From: an uncultured Oscillospiraceae bacterium
GTDB lineage: Bacteria > Bacillota > Clostridia > Oscillospirales > Ruminococcaceae
DNA length: 64,000 bases
Reading direction: 5' to 3'
Assembly: GCA_910589145.1 (NCBI GenBank)
Contig: CAJUSD010000013.1
Span: forward strand, 18,559 to 82,558
Both the position numbers and the translations under genes were made by a program. This document shows, piece after piece, positions 8,572 to 17,433 of the stretch. Position 1 is the first letter of the stretch. The number at the start of each line of letters is the position of its first letter. The notes beneath the pieces were generated by a model. That model saw only the letters and a list, made by a program, of their open reading frames with translations, was not told where the DNA came from and ran no database searches.

Positions 8572-9354
8572 TTGAAACAATATATTGTAGATGCGTTTAC
8601 AGATGAAGTCTTTAAGGGAAATACCGCTGCGGTATGTATCCTTGACGAATGGATAAGCGTCCAAACGATGCAGAATATCGCCAGAGAAAACCAGTTTTCT
8701 GAAACAGCCTTTGCTGTGAAGGAAAGGAGCGCGTATCATCTTCGATGGTTTACGCCGGAAAGCGAAATAGACTTTTGCGGCCATGCAACATTGGCGGCTT
8801 CTTATGTAATCTCACATTTTATTGAGCCGGGATGCCTGAAAATAAGATTTCAGACTCAATCCGGGCTGCTGACAGCAGAGACCGTTGGAGAGCTGATTGA
8901 AATGAACTTCCCAAGATACCAGCTGAATGAGGTGGAAGTTACAGATGCAATGACCTCTGCCATTGGAGTACGGCCCTATGCAGCATACCTTGACAGGGAT
9001 CTGCTCATGGTCCTTGACAGTGAGGAAGCTGTTGTCAAGCTCCAGCCAAACTATACTGCGATGAAAAAATTGAATGGTTTGAGTATTGCTGTAACGGCAA
9101 AGGGCAGGGACTACGACTGTGTTTCCCTCGTGTTTGCGCCGGAACTAAGCGTCCCGGAGGATCCTGTAACCGGTTCCACTCACTGTATGATCGTCCCCTA
9201 TTGGGCGAAGAAGCTGCACAAAAACAAAATAACAGCTTTTCAGGCTTCAAAAAGAACAGGGGTGTTGTATGCAGAGCTGAAAAATAACAGAGTAAAGATT
9301 TCCGGCAAGGCTGTTTTGTTTGGGATTACTGAAATTTTGGGAGGTTTGGTATGA
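8572..9354 (+). CDS. PhzF-family isomerase
   Basis: A 260-residue PhzF-type enzyme with the diaminopimelate-epimerase-like fold. Visible signatures are GNTAAVC (16-22), SETAF with the probable catalytic Glu44, FTPESEIDFCGHATLA (60-75) and EDPVTGSTHC near residue 200, where the two half-barrels meet. Members isomerise small acids; the substrate is unknown here, and there are no phenazine genes nearby. The start is TTG directly behind a run of nine G that also forms the ribosome site, which is unusual (see finding). The stop overlaps the ATG of the following lipoprotein gene (ATGA). Confidence 0.9.
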   Translation: MKQYIVDAFTDEVFKGNTAAVCILDEWISVQTMQNIARENQFSETAFAVKERSAYHLRWFTPESEIDFCGHATLAASYVISHFIEPGCLKIRFQTQSGLLTAETVGELIEMNFPRYQLNEVEVTDAMTSAIGVRPYAAYLDRDLLMVLDSEEAVVKLQPNYTAMKKLNGLSIAVTAKGRDYDCVSLVFAPELSVPEDPVTGSTHCMIVPYWAKKLHKNKITAFQASKRTGVLYAELKNNRVKISGKAVLFGITEILGGLV

Positions 9355-10316
9355 AAGGGAAAGCGGCGTTCTTCGCTTCTCTGTTAGTTTCATCTCTGCT
9401 CCTGCTGACTGGCTGTGATATGAACAAACCGCCGCCGGGCGGGAAACTGGCAGAATGGGCGCTTGGAAAAGCGGCTGATGCTTTGGATTCGTTTAGTGAC
9501 GAGTATGGAGACGACATTATGCAGGCCATCGACGGCCTGCATAATGCGGAACATCATGGCGGCCCCTTTGAAAACAACCTGGACTCCGCGCGGGCCTATC
9601 TGCTGGAACAGATGCAGGAAAAATATGGGATGGAATTCATTGTTGCCGGGGATGAAGACCTGGTAAATTATGGCCCCTTCGCCGGAGCCTCCTATACCTG
9701 CGATGTTGCCCCAAAAGATGCGCCAGAGCAGGTAACAACCGCCCTTGTATCTCAAACCATGTATCAGGATGTTCGGGACAGCTACGCTGTGTACTATTTC
9801 AAGGATGAGGCGGAAGCGCCTGTTTTGGAATTTTGTAAAACAAAGGACTATGTTCTTGACCAGCATGTGTCCCTGGAAATGCCCGAAACTGCACGAACCT
9901 GGACAGCCGATGACAGGCTGGAAAAATTTCTTGCAGAAAGCGGCGCATATGTCAAGCTGGTGCTCCGCTTTGAGGATGGTCTGGACACCGAAACCTATGC
10001 GGAACAAATCTTAGATTTTATCAATAGTGTTGACCGGCTTAACTGTAACCTGCTGATCCAAGCCAAAGCGAATAAGATGTATATTTTCCATTTAGAGGCC
10101 AATCTTTTAGACGGCTTTGATGCCAGCAGCTACACCCTTGAAGACATTGAGAAAAAGGTGGAACTGTATATGCCTCTGACAGTTGCTCTGCCAATTCTGC
10201 GGGTAATTCGCGGCGTACCCCATCTAAGCAAGTCAGAAAAGATGCACCTGTTTCCGTATATTGGGAGCCTTTTATCTCGGCGGTTAAGAACGGATAATTC
10301 CGGTGATAAAGTGTAA
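9351..10316 (+). CDS. Putative lipoprotein, C-terminus probably replaced by antisense sequence
   Basis: A signal peptide with lipobox LLLLTGC makes this a membrane-anchored lipoprotein. The mature part up to about residue 275 looks protein-like (helical, with AWALGKAADALDSF-type repeats and a strand-rich middle) but belongs to no family I know. From roughly codon 276 (about 10175) the frame runs opposite to the coding 3' end of the facing gene, and its composition changes to RVIRGVPHLSKSEKMH. Translationally coupled to the PhzF-like gene (4-base overlap), so probably co-expressed. The natural C-terminus is probably lost. Confidence 0.6.
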   Translation: MKGKAAFFASLLVSSLLLLTGCDMNKPPPGGKLAEWALGKAADALDSFSDEYGDDIMQAIDGLHNAEHHGGPFENNLDSARAYLLEQMQEKYGMEFIVAGDEDLVNYGPFAGASYTCDVAPKDAPEQVTTALVSQTMYQDVRDSYAVYYFKDEAEAPVLEFCKTKDYVLDQHVSLEMPETARTWTADDRLEKFLAESGAYVKLVLRFEDGLDTETYAEQILDFINSVDRLNCNLLIQAKANKMYIFHLEANLLDGFDASSYTLEDIEKKVELYMPLTVALPILRVIRGVPHLSKSEKMHLFPYIGSLLSRRLRTDNSGDKV

Positions 10317-10875
10317 GTGTAAAAGCTGTCATATTTTTATCTTCTGAGGTATGGGGAGACGCGGCTTCGGTGTTCTCAAAATAAAAATCCAACAGCGCAG
10401 TGATTAAATCGGTATCTGATAGTTCTATAACATTATCCTCTATTGTCACATCAATGCAGGTATCAGAAACCGTTTCCGCAGACGGCGGCGTCAGCTTTAA
10501 GTCCTCCTGGGCAAAGAAATATGTATAATATGGGCCAAAAACAAAATGGTTTGGCAGGACATAAAGGAAGCATTGCTCTTCATCTCCCGTAATCCGGCAA
10601 ATATCAAAGCCACCGCCTCGCTCCGGGTTATCGCCGCCACATACGCCGACTGCGCTGCCGATCTCACCGGTGAATCTCCAGCATCCAGGTCTATACAAGT
10701 GCAGCTGTATCATATCGGTGTCTGAGATATACCTAATACCATCCACAGTCAAAACAGTTTTCTCGCCAACTTCAAGCTGATAAAATGGAAGCGGCTTTTT
10801 TATTTTGCACCCAGCCAATAAGAAAAGCAGTAAAAACAGAGGCGGAAATACCTTTTTATGAAAAATCGTCCACAT
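10039..10875 (-). CDS. Putative lipoprotein converging on, and overlapping, the previous gene
   Basis: Signal peptide and lipobox (LLFLLAGC) followed by a beta-rich domain (YISDTDMIQLHLYRPGCW, then TFFAQ-type strands) ending in a protein-like stretch REVLPAELAEQLSEAY-type at about 10180. The last 40 codons, past about 10175, are antisense to the opposing lipoprotein and look non-native (Cys/Trp-rich, SQCLQGCSCWHQS). The start is supported by GGAGGGGACAGG. Function unknown; secreted and membrane-bound. Confidence 0.6.
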   Translation of the reverse strand: MWTIFHKKVFPPLFLLLFLLAGCKIKKPLPFYQLEVGEKTVLTVDGIRYISDTDMIQLHLYRPGCWRFTGEIGSAVGVCGGDNPERGGGFDICRITGDEEQCFLYVLPNHFVFGPYYTYFFAQEDLKLTPPSAETVSDTCIDVTIEDNVIELSDTDLITALLDFYFENTEAASPHTSEDKNMTAFTLTLYHRNYPFLTAEIKGSQYTETGASFLTCLDGVRRELPAELAEQLSEAYTVPPFSQCLQGCSCWHQSRLKDWPLNGKYTSYSLWLGSAGYS

Positions 10876-10935
10876 TTTTCCTGTCCCCTCCTAATTGCAG
10901 CATTTCAGTTTTCTTGGCACCTGGCAGCCCTTCTT

Positions 10936-11322
10936 TTACGCCAATGACCTTTGGATATATTTCGGCAGCTTTCCCACCACTGTCCGATAACTGTGTTCTA
11001 TCATTTCCGCTATCATCTCATCTGGAATTTTTCCGTCCAGGGGAAAGGTATTGAAATAGGGCTGCTGCACTGGCGGACAGTGATATCCCCTCACCACCAC
11101 GCCGGGATAAAGCTGGCGGTAAAACTCTCCTGTCATCCTCTCACAGTTGAGGGTAACGGCATCCTTCCCCTGGAGCATAAATATCTGGGCGAAAATCCTC
11201 CCCGGCTTCTCTGCTGTTTTTCCCACCTTGATAATGGTACAGTCCGGCCCAAAAGGGTAATCCAGATATGCCCCGTTTTTGGAAAGGCAAAGATCAATCA
11301 CTTGCTGGGCTGTCATAAGCAT
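10936..11322 (-). CDS. MmcQ/YjbR-family protein (CyaY-like fold)
   Basis: A 128-residue single-domain protein with the YjbR signature: an N-terminal helix (TAQQVIDLCLSKNGAYLDYPFG), strands (KPGRIFAQIF), a central LNCERMTGEFYRQLYPGVVVRGYHC and a C-terminal helix pair (IPDEMIAEMIEHSYRTVV). The fold binds double-stranded DNA in vitro in some members; the cellular role is unknown. Ribosome site GGAGGGAAG. A stand-alone gene on the minus strand downstream of the SMI1-like gene. Confidence 0.85.
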   Translation of the reverse strand: MLMTAQQVIDLCLSKNGAYLDYPFGPDCTIIKVGKTAEKPGRIFAQIFMLQGKDAVTLNCERMTGEFYRQLYPGVVVRGYHCPPVQQPYFNTFPLDGKIPDEMIAEMIEHSYRTVVGKLPKYIQRSLA

Positions 11323-11405
11323 GCTTCCCTCCGGTCAAGTTCTCATTTCTATTTTTTATCCTTTTTTAGGGTTTTCTCCGATCCATAATTTTCATAAGCT
11401 GGAAG

Positions 11406-12068
11406 TTATCTGTTTTGTACTTTTCTCCATCTTTCCAACTCTTTCTGACATAGTTCCGTATCTGATATGTAGTCGAGCCAGTTTTGAAAAAAATCGCTAA
11501 AACTATAAGCTGAAAAACTATAATTGCCTTCATTGTCTGTATCAAATACCTGTCCGCGTCTTTCACCGGATGTAACCAATCCAAAATCCCATTGACATCC
11601 ATGTGTGCCAAGTGTCAAAAATCCGTCTGTATCACATAGAGATTCTTCGTAAGACTCCCCCATCTCTACAAAATATTTTTCAGGATTTTTCTCATACGCT
11701 TTTCTGGAAAAAGCACAGTATTCCAGATCATCCAACGTCATCGGACGCAATAGAAATGGGTTTGCCAGACTGCACCGGTAGGCTTCCCGAAATTTTTCAG
11801 CGCCCGGGCTTTCCGCTCTCATGTAAAAATTGCCGAACGGAAATATTCCATAATCCGGGCCTGCACCTCCGTCCCCAACCTCAGTAATAAAATAAACGTA
11901 ATCCTCTGGAAGCAGGAAATGATATTTTTTCTCTGCTGCACGGACAAATACCTTATTGATAGGCGGGTTCAGCTTATACCGATGCCTGGAAACGCCAAAT
12001 CTCTCGTAGTTTGGATCCATGCGTTCCGCCTGGGCTAGAATTTTTTCTACTTCTTTTCTCTGAAACAT
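11406..12068 (-). CDS. SMI1/KNR4 (SUKH) family protein
   Basis: A 220-residue SUKH-superfamily protein: the LPEDYVYFITEVGDGGAGPDYGIFPF core (split here at residues 50-75) and the later GTHGCQWDFGLVTSGERRGQVF are typical. SUKH proteins often act as immunity proteins against polymorphic or contact-dependent toxins. No toxin gene is adjacent, so an orphan immunity role is inference only. Starting at the inner ATG (12068) places GGGAG correctly; an outer ATG at 12092 has no good site. Confidence 0.8.
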   Translation of the reverse strand: MFQRKEVEKILAQAERMDPNYERFGVSRHRYKLNPPINKVFVRAAEKKYHFLLPEDYVYFITEVGDGGAGPDYGIFPFGNFYMRAESPGAEKFREAYRCSLANPFLLRPMTLDDLEYCAFSRKAYEKNPEKYFVEMGESYEESLCDTDGFLTLGTHGCQWDFGLVTSGERRGQVFDTDNEGNYSFSAYSFSDFFQNWLDYISDTELCQKELERWRKVQNR

Positions 12069-12127
12069 ATAGTCTCCCTTCTCTAAAATCAATTTTCAGG
12101 AAGCCGCTATGACTATGATATCGTTTT

Positions 12128-14350
12128 TCATTGTTCCTTTCTCCCAGAGAAAAAACGCCTCCATTGGCGGGCGATTTTTTCCCCAAAGGATGTATCCCTT
12201 TTCTCCGCTTTCTCCGCAGGCTGGGCTTGGGGTTGGTAAACCTTCACCTTTTCGGCGTTCTCTATGGCATATTCCATGAATACAGACTGAGCGTCCACAC
12301 TTGCGCCGCCGGAATTTTCCACCCGGAGATAGCTTCTGTCGCTTTGTAAAAGACGGGCTTTTTCATTGTCCTTCCAGTAAATTTCCAGCATCTGGGAAAT
12401 CCTCTGCCGTATTTCAGGGCTGTACACCGGACAGGCGATCTCCACCCGCCGGATAGTATTCCGCGTCATCAGGTCTGCGGAGCCAATAAACATTTTCAGA
12501 TCGTCCCCCTCCCCAAAGCAGAAAATACGGGAATGTTCCAGAAACCGCCCTACAATGCTGCGGATCGTGATGTTGTCGGTTTTCCCTGCTACGCCGGGAC
12601 GCAGGCAGCAGATTCCCCGGATTAAAAGCTCGATTTTGACCCCCGCCTGGGACGCTTCTGCCAGCTTATCGATCATATCCCTGTCAGTGAGGGAATTCAT
12701 TTTCATCAAGACGCGGCCGCTGCCTCCGCTTTTGGCCTTTTGGATTTCCCGGTCAATCAAACGGATCAGCCCAGGTTTCAGGCAATGGGGCGACACCAGA
12801 AGATGTTCATAATCCTCCTCTAAATTGGAGATGGACATATTGCGGAAGAAAAGTGCAGCGTCCTCCCCTATCCTCTGGTCCATAGTGATTAGGCTGAGGT
12901 CTGTGTACAGCCGGGCGGTTTTCTCGTTATAATTCCCGGTTCCGATCTGTGTGATATGCTCCACCCCGCCGGATGCACTTCTTCTGGTGATCAGGCAGAT
13001 TTTAGAATGGACTTTAAAGTTGTCAAATCCGTAAATAACCTTGCACCCAGCGTTTTCAAAAACCTCTGCCCAGCGGATGTTGTTCTGTTCGTCAAACCGG
13101 GCGCGCAGCTCCATCAAAACAGTAACATCCTTGCCATTTTCGGCGGCTTCTACCAGATAATCCGCCATACGGGAACTGCTGGCCAGCCGGTAGATGGTCA
13201 CACGGATGGAAAGCACCTCCGGGTCAGAGGCGGATTCTTTCAACAGGTTTAAAAAGGGGTCCATCTGCTCATAGGGGAAGCTGAGAAGGATATCCCCCCG
13301 CTGCAGCTGCCGGAGCATAGGCTCTCCTTTGACAACAAAGGCACTGGGCTGTGGGGCAAATGGCGGATATGTAATCTTCTGCCGCGCCCCGCTGGATAAC
13401 ACGGAAAACTGTTCCTGAAGCCCGAAAATATAGGACATATTCAAAGGCGCCTTGCTTTCATAGACCTGGTTTTCCTTGATTTGAAGCTGCTCCAAAAGCC
13501 GCTGGAACAGCACCGGATGAAGCTGTCCCTGATGCTCCAAACGGACAGGGGCAAGGCGCTTTCTCTTTTTCAGCACCTTTTTCATGTGCTGGCGATAGTC
13601 TTCCTCTGTGTCAAACTGGTCTTCGTTTTCATCCAAAGACAGATCGCCGTTGCGGGTGACAGTAATGATGGATTTTCCAATTACAGAGTACTTTTCAAAC
13701 TCCTTATCTGCAAATTCGGAAACCAGTTTTTCCACCAGGACATAACGAACCGCGCTGCCTGGCAGAGCAACAATTTTAGGAAGGGTATCCGGCACCGGTA
13801 TCACGGCAATGACTGGTTTTTCCTTCTCCTTTTCCTTCTTTTTGCTTAAAACCAAAAGGACATACAGCTGCATATTCTCAAAGTGGGGAAAAGGATGGTG
13901 CCGGTCAATAATTTGAGGGGATAATATGGGCTGTATCTCCTGCTGGTAATATTTTTCCAGGAATTTCTTCTCCGGTTTGGCCAGTTCTTTTATCTCCAAG
14001 TTGCAGATGCCGTATTCCCGCAGCATACCCTCTACCCGGCAGAACACTCTGTCTCGTTTTTCGTAAAGGCGGGGCATTTCCCGGAAAATATTCTCCAGCT
14101 GCTGAGCAGGGTTTTCCCCGGTTTTATTGTCTATGTCATCTTTGCGCACAAGGGCAAGGTCTCCAATACTCCCCACCCGGATCATAAAGAATTCATCCAG
14201 GTTGCTGGTGAAGATGGAGACAAATTTCAGCCGTTCATAGAGCGGAACCATAGGGTCGGCGGCTTCTTCTAAAACTCTTTCGTTAAATTTCAGCCAGGAA
14301 AGCTCCCGGTTTTGGGTGTAGGTTACATCAATTCCCTGATATTCAGCCAT
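12128..14350 (-). CDS. ppk1: Polyphosphate kinase 1
   Basis: About 740 residues, matching PPK1. It polymerises the terminal phosphate of ATP into polyphosphate on the membrane-associated tetramer. Visible: the N-terminal NRELSWLKFNERVLEEA, the autophosphorylation His in the segment GFDNFKVHSKICLI (near residue 430), EHITQIGTGNYNEKTARLYTDLSLIT, the second His in FLEHSRIFCFGEGDDLKMFI, and IGSADLMTRN. The start at 14350 rather than 14359 uses GGAGG nine bases upstream. It lies five bases downstream of ppx on the same strand, giving a synthesis/degradation pair. Confidence 0.97.
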   Translation of the reverse strand: MAEYQGIDVTYTQNRELSWLKFNERVLEEAADPMVPLYERLKFVSIFTSNLDEFFMIRVGSIGDLALVRKDDIDNKTGENPAQQLENIFREMPRLYEKRDRVFCRVEGMLREYGICNLEIKELAKPEKKFLEKYYQQEIQPILSPQIIDRHHPFPHFENMQLYVLLVLSKKKEKEKEKPVIAVIPVPDTLPKIVALPGSAVRYVLVEKLVSEFADKEFEKYSVIGKSIITVTRNGDLSLDENEDQFDTEEDYRQHMKKVLKKRKRLAPVRLEHQGQLHPVLFQRLLEQLQIKENQVYESKAPLNMSYIFGLQEQFSVLSSGARQKITYPPFAPQPSAFVVKGEPMLRQLQRGDILLSFPYEQMDPFLNLLKESASDPEVLSIRVTIYRLASSSRMADYLVEAAENGKDVTVLMELRARFDEQNNIRWAEVFENAGCKVIYGFDNFKVHSKICLITRRSASGGVEHITQIGTGNYNEKTARLYTDLSLITMDQRIGEDAALFFRNMSISNLEEDYEHLLVSPHCLKPGLIRLIDREIQKAKSGGSGRVLMKMNSLTDRDMIDKLAEASQAGVKIELLIRGICCLRPGVAGKTDNITIRSIVGRFLEHSRIFCFGEGDDLKMFIGSADLMTRNTIRRVEIACPVYSPEIRQRISQMLEIYWKDNEKARLLQSDRSYLRVENSGGASVDAQSVFMEYAIENAEKVKVYQPQAQPAEKAEKRDTSFGEKIARQWRRFFSGRKEQ

Positions 14351-14364
14351 GAATACCATCCTCC

Positions 14365-15288
14365 TTAATTTGCTCTTGCTTCCTGGCTAGGCAGGATACG
14401 CTCTAAAAGATAGCCTTCCCGCACGCCCCAGGAACTGACCCAAATGGAACGATATTCAAAATAATCTGCTATTGTTTGGAGAATAATCATTCCAGGAATT
14501 ATTGTATGCACCCGGTTTGGAGCAGCGCGAAGAATGGCGTTTAAAATTTGTTTTTTAGAATTTGAAAGATTCTCCAGTATTTGATCTACCTGTTTGGCTG
14601 GAAAAGCTCCATCCTTTAAAGAACTTTCCATTAATTTGGCACAAGCCCGGATGCTTCCTCCTATCCCACAAAGAACATTCCCTCCATCGGCTCTGACAGG
14701 AACCGCCAGCATTTTCAATGATTCCTGAACATGATGTTTGATTTCACTATATTCCTTTGCTGTTGGAAGAAGTTCAGACACATATTTGCGGAACATATTC
14801 AAAGAACCAAAAGGCATACTGACCGCCTTTGTAATTCGCTTTTCCTGAAACTGTACAAATTCCGTGCTTCCTCCCCCAATATCAACTAATCCTCCGCTGG
14901 CCATGGGCATTAGATAAGAAGCGCCAGCAAAGTCCAGCCGTGCTTCTTCCTCCCCGGAAAGAACATCCACCAAAAAACCTGTTTTTTCACAGATTGTATC
15001 AACTGCATCCTTAGTATTGGATACATTGCGCAGAGAGGCAGTGGCAAATACAGAAACATTCTGTATCTCTAAACTTTTTAAATTTTTCTCAAAACCGAGC
15101 AAAACAGAACAGGCCCTTTCCATTCCCTCATAACTTAAAGTTTGATTGACCACATAATTAGCCAATCCAACAGTTTCCTTTCCGCTGAAAAGCTGTTCTA
15201 ATTTATACCGTCCCATTGAATTTATTGTACAATGGTATACTACAAGCCGAATGGTATTAGACCCTATATCAATCACACCATAATTCAT
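14365..15288 (-). CDS. ppx: Exopolyphosphatase (Ppx/GppA family)
   Basis: A 307-residue Ppx/GppA protein with the ASKHA ATPase fold: VIDIGSNTIRLVVY (phosphate 1), GLVDIGGGSTEFVQF (phosphate 2) and GIGGSIRACAKLM (adenosine motif). It releases phosphate from polyphosphate ends or hydrolyses pppGpp; the two activities cannot be separated by sequence. It is the short, single-module form common in Clostridia, lacking the HD-like C-terminal extension. The start at 15288 is favoured because GGAAAGGA precedes it; the outer ATG (15309) lacks a site. First gene of the ppx-ppk1 unit. Confidence 0.93.
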   Translation of the reverse strand: MNYGVIDIGSNTIRLVVYHCTINSMGRYKLEQLFSGKETVGLANYVVNQTLSYEGMERACSVLLGFEKNLKSLEIQNVSVFATASLRNVSNTKDAVDTICEKTGFLVDVLSGEEEARLDFAGASYLMPMASGGLVDIGGGSTEFVQFQEKRITKAVSMPFGSLNMFRKYVSELLPTAKEYSEIKHHVQESLKMLAVPVRADGGNVLCGIGGSIRACAKLMESSLKDGAFPAKQVDQILENLSNSKKQILNAILRAAPNRVHTIIPGMIILQTIADYFEYRSIWVSSWGVREGYLLERILPSQEARAN

Positions 15289-15508
15289 ACCAGAAGCAAT
15301 CCTTTCCATTATTTATCAGTTTTATAAAGATAGAAGGGAATCCACCTGTTTTATCTTAACCGAAGGGTCGAAAAAAATCCAAATTTATATGTATCAACAG
15401 TATATCATATTTCCGTTTAAAATGGAAAGTATTCTCATAATATTTCTGACTAAATTCCACAAAAAAGCAATACAGCAAAAATTATTTTATCAGATTTGCA
15501 AAATGGGA

Positions 15509-15537
15509 TTGACGAAACGGAATTTTTAAGATAATAT
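15509..15537 (+). promoter_or_regulatory. Sigma-A promoter (TTGACG-N17-TAATAT) for the DUF1292 gene
   Basis: Well-spaced hexamers give a start near 15544 and a roughly 70-base leader with a short inverted repeat. The rest of the 15289-15614 gap is AT-rich with no gene. Confidence 0.7.
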
Positions 15538-15614
15538 ATAACTGTCCTTAGAAAGTATCCAGGGTACAGCGGCAGAAACCGTTCTCCTGGGGGACTGGAA
15601 TGGAGGTTTTTCCA

Positions 15615-15968
15615 ATGTCTGAAAAAGATTTTGACCAGGGTTTTACGGATGAATCATTGGAGGAAAATGATCTTATGCCGGACCTTATTAGTTTGATAGA
15701 TGATGACGGCAAAGAGTATGAATTTGAGATTTTAGATTCCTATGAATGTGATGAAGGACATTATATAGCGATTGCGCCTTATACATCAGAGGAAGATCTT
15801 GACGAAGGAGATTTGATGATTCTCAAGGCCGTTGACGACGAGGAAGATGAAGGAGAATTCTATTATTCCCCCATTGAGGACGATGCAGAATTTAACCGTA
15901 TCTCTGAAATTTTTGTCCGTCGTTTGGAAGAATTTTACGATATTGTTGAAGACCCGGAGAACGAATAG
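15615..15968 (+). CDS. DUF1292 family acidic protein (YrzB-like)
   Basis: A 117-residue, extremely acidic protein with the DUF1292 core ISLIDDDGKEYEFEILDSYE and YIAIAP followed by GDLMILKAVDDEEDEGEF. Function unknown; in many Firmicutes it sits beside the yrrK/yrzL (RuvX) genes, but here RuvX is 40 kb away. Ribosome site GGAGG with the ATG at 15615; an outer in-frame ATG at 15600 overlaps that site and is rejected. Confidence 0.85.
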   Translation: MSEKDFDQGFTDESLEENDLMPDLISLIDDDGKEYEFEILDSYECDEGHYIAIAPYTSEEDLDEGDLMILKAVDDEEDEGEFYYSPIEDDAEFNRISEIFVRRLEEFYDIVEDPENE

Positions 15969-16004
15969 CTGCCTGACTGCTGTGTATACTAACTTTCGGT
16001 AGAT

Positions 16005-16200
16005 AATAATTCCTGCTGTGTTCGAGTAAACATGGTTTTTTATAATCCAACACCTTTTTTTAGGAAGCTCTGATACTCCCGGACGGATTGCAGACCTCCC
16101 GGCTTTTGCCGGACGAAGGGAGCGTGAACACCTGGGGAGGGCATCCACCTGTCAATGACGGGTTTTAAGCGGCTGTGTGACGGCATGGCGGGATATTGAA
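16005..16200 (+). ncRNA. ssrS: 6S RNA
   Basis: About 190 bases, the size of 6S RNA, between two genes and directly followed by a terminator. The closing stem pairs ATTCCTGCTGTG (16009-16020) with CATGGCGGGAT (16184-16194) with one bulged T. The following CCAACACCTTTTTTTAGGAAGCTC resembles the left arm of Firmicute 6S RNAs, and the middle is a long imperfect rod with large open regions. 6S RNA binds sigma-A RNA polymerase as a promoter mimic in stationary phase. Inference from structure and length; a covariance search would settle it. Confidence 0.7.
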
Positions 16201-16206
16201 AATAAT

Positions 16207-16246
16207 AGGTTCTGTTTTGCCTTATGGTAGAGCAGAACCTTTTTAT
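16207..16246 (+). terminator. Terminator of the 6S RNA gene
   Basis: Perfect 8-bp stem AGGTTCTG / CAGAACCT followed by TTTTTATTT. Confidence 0.85.
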
Positions 16247-16383
16247 TTGTGAGTAAAGGCCTCCGGCTTTGAGGACACTTTTTACATACAACATAAAGCT
16301 TTTTCCATTGAATCCATCGTATAACTTCCCCCAAACCGAGAAAACTAAATGTATCTTTAAGACTGTGGAGGGTTCCATTCCCC

Positions 16384-16758
16384 ATGAATGAAAAACGAAA
16401 CTATAAATTAAAGAAATATCTTCCCTTAGCAGGCGGATTTTGTACAGGCATTCTAAACGGCCTTTTTGGAGCAGGCGGAGGGATGGTTGCAGTCCCTTTC
16501 CTGCGTTCTGGCGGATTAGACGAAAAACAAAGCCACGCTTCTTCTGTTGCGTTGTTGATGGCATTGTCTTTTGTCAGTACAATGCTCTATTTGCGGCGCG
16601 GTTCGATGACAGTCCAGGACGCCCTCCCTTATTTGCCAGGTGCGTTGGCCGGAAGTGCAACGGGTGCATTGCTGATGCCTAAAATATCCACCAAATGGTT
16701 GAAACGCATCTTCGGCCTTTTGATGATTTACGGTGGGATTCGGATGGTGATGGGCTGA
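16384..16758 (+). CDS. TauE/SafE-family permease, first half
   Basis: A 124-residue protein with about four membrane helices, equal to half of a usual TauE/SafE sulfite/organosulfur exporter. The GGFCTGILNGLFGAGGGMVAV-type glycine-rich start (residues 17-35) is the family's repeat motif. The TGA stop shares one base with the ATG of the next gene (TGATG), so the two halves are made together and probably form a heterodimer. Substrate unknown. Confidence 0.8.
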   Translation: MNEKRNYKLKKYLPLAGGFCTGILNGLFGAGGGMVAVPFLRSGGLDEKQSHASSVALLMALSFVSTMLYLRRGSMTVQDALPYLPGALAGSATGALLMPKISTKWLKRIFGLLMIYGGIRMVMG

Positions 16759-17177
16759 TGATTTCCATTATAATTGCTTCATTTTTTTCAGCAGTCTGTG
16801 CAGCTTTGGGGCTTGGCGGCGGAACGGTACTAATGTTGTACTTTGCCCTTCTCACAGAAATTCCTCAGCAGCAGGCGCAGGGAATTAATCTGCTTCTTTT
16901 CCTGCCAGTAGCAGCTTTATCGTTATGGTTCCATACCAAAAACAAGCTGGTTGCATGGAAACAAATTATATGGGTGATTCTTTGTGGACTTCCTGGTGTT
17001 TTTTTAGGGTGCTGGCTGTCCGAATGGCTGGATGTAGAATGGCTGAGAAAAGCTTTTGGAGGTTTTCTTTTACTAATGGGTATACATGAATTTTTGGCAA
17101 AAAGTGCAGATAAAAATTCAAAAAAAGATGAACAGGGCAAATCCCCCTCCCCTTCTAAGAAACCAAATATAAATTAA
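16758..17177 (+). CDS. TauE/SafE-family permease, second half
   Basis: A 139-residue protein beginning at the ATG that overlaps the previous stop codon. It repeats the family motif (FFSAVCAALGLGGGTVLML) with about four helices and ends in a charged, low-complexity cytoplasmic tail rich in Ser, Lys and Pro. Together with the upstream gene it re-creates an 8-helix permease split into two polypeptides, a pattern known in Clostridia. A terminator follows immediately. Confidence 0.8.
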   Translation: MISIIIASFFSAVCAALGLGGGTVLMLYFALLTEIPQQQAQGINLLLFLPVAALSLWFHTKNKLVAWKQIIWVILCGLPGVFLGCWLSEWLDVEWLRKAFGGFLLLMGIHEFLAKSADKNSKKDEQGKSPSPSKKPNIN

Positions 17178-17188
17178 GATTATTTTAT

Positions 17189-17219
17189 TTCGCTAAATAT
17201 TTATTTAGCGAATATTTTT
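17189..17219 (+). terminator. Terminator after the split TauE/SafE pair
   Basis: Stem TTCGCTAAAT / ATTTAGCGAA followed by TATTTTT. Confidence 0.85.
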
Positions 17220-17274
17220 ATGAAATGCAGATATTGCTTTTCTAAAAATATCAACTGTTCAACAAAGTTTGGTT

Positions 17275-17375
17275 TTTCCGTGCTTGCGAGCACGACAAGG
17301 GCCCGTTTCAGGAAAGCCCCGTTGACACCCAACTCTTTTTCATCCAATTTAGGTTGTAATCGTCTTAGGTTATGC
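17275..17375. repeat. Hairpin-swap repeat, partial copy 1
   Basis: Contains GTGCTTGCGAGCAC as a GC hairpin, then a second inverted repeat (AAGGGC / GCCCCGTT), a pyrimidine-rich run and TTAGG near the end. The order matches the copies at 24815-25112, 42795-43090 and 54870-55272. It lies between a terminator and the DUF3825 promoter. Confidence 0.55.
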
Positions 17376-17433
17376 CTGCAACTAAAATTTTCTATCAAAT
17401 TTGTGTTATTCTGGTAATTTCCTTATCAAAGAA

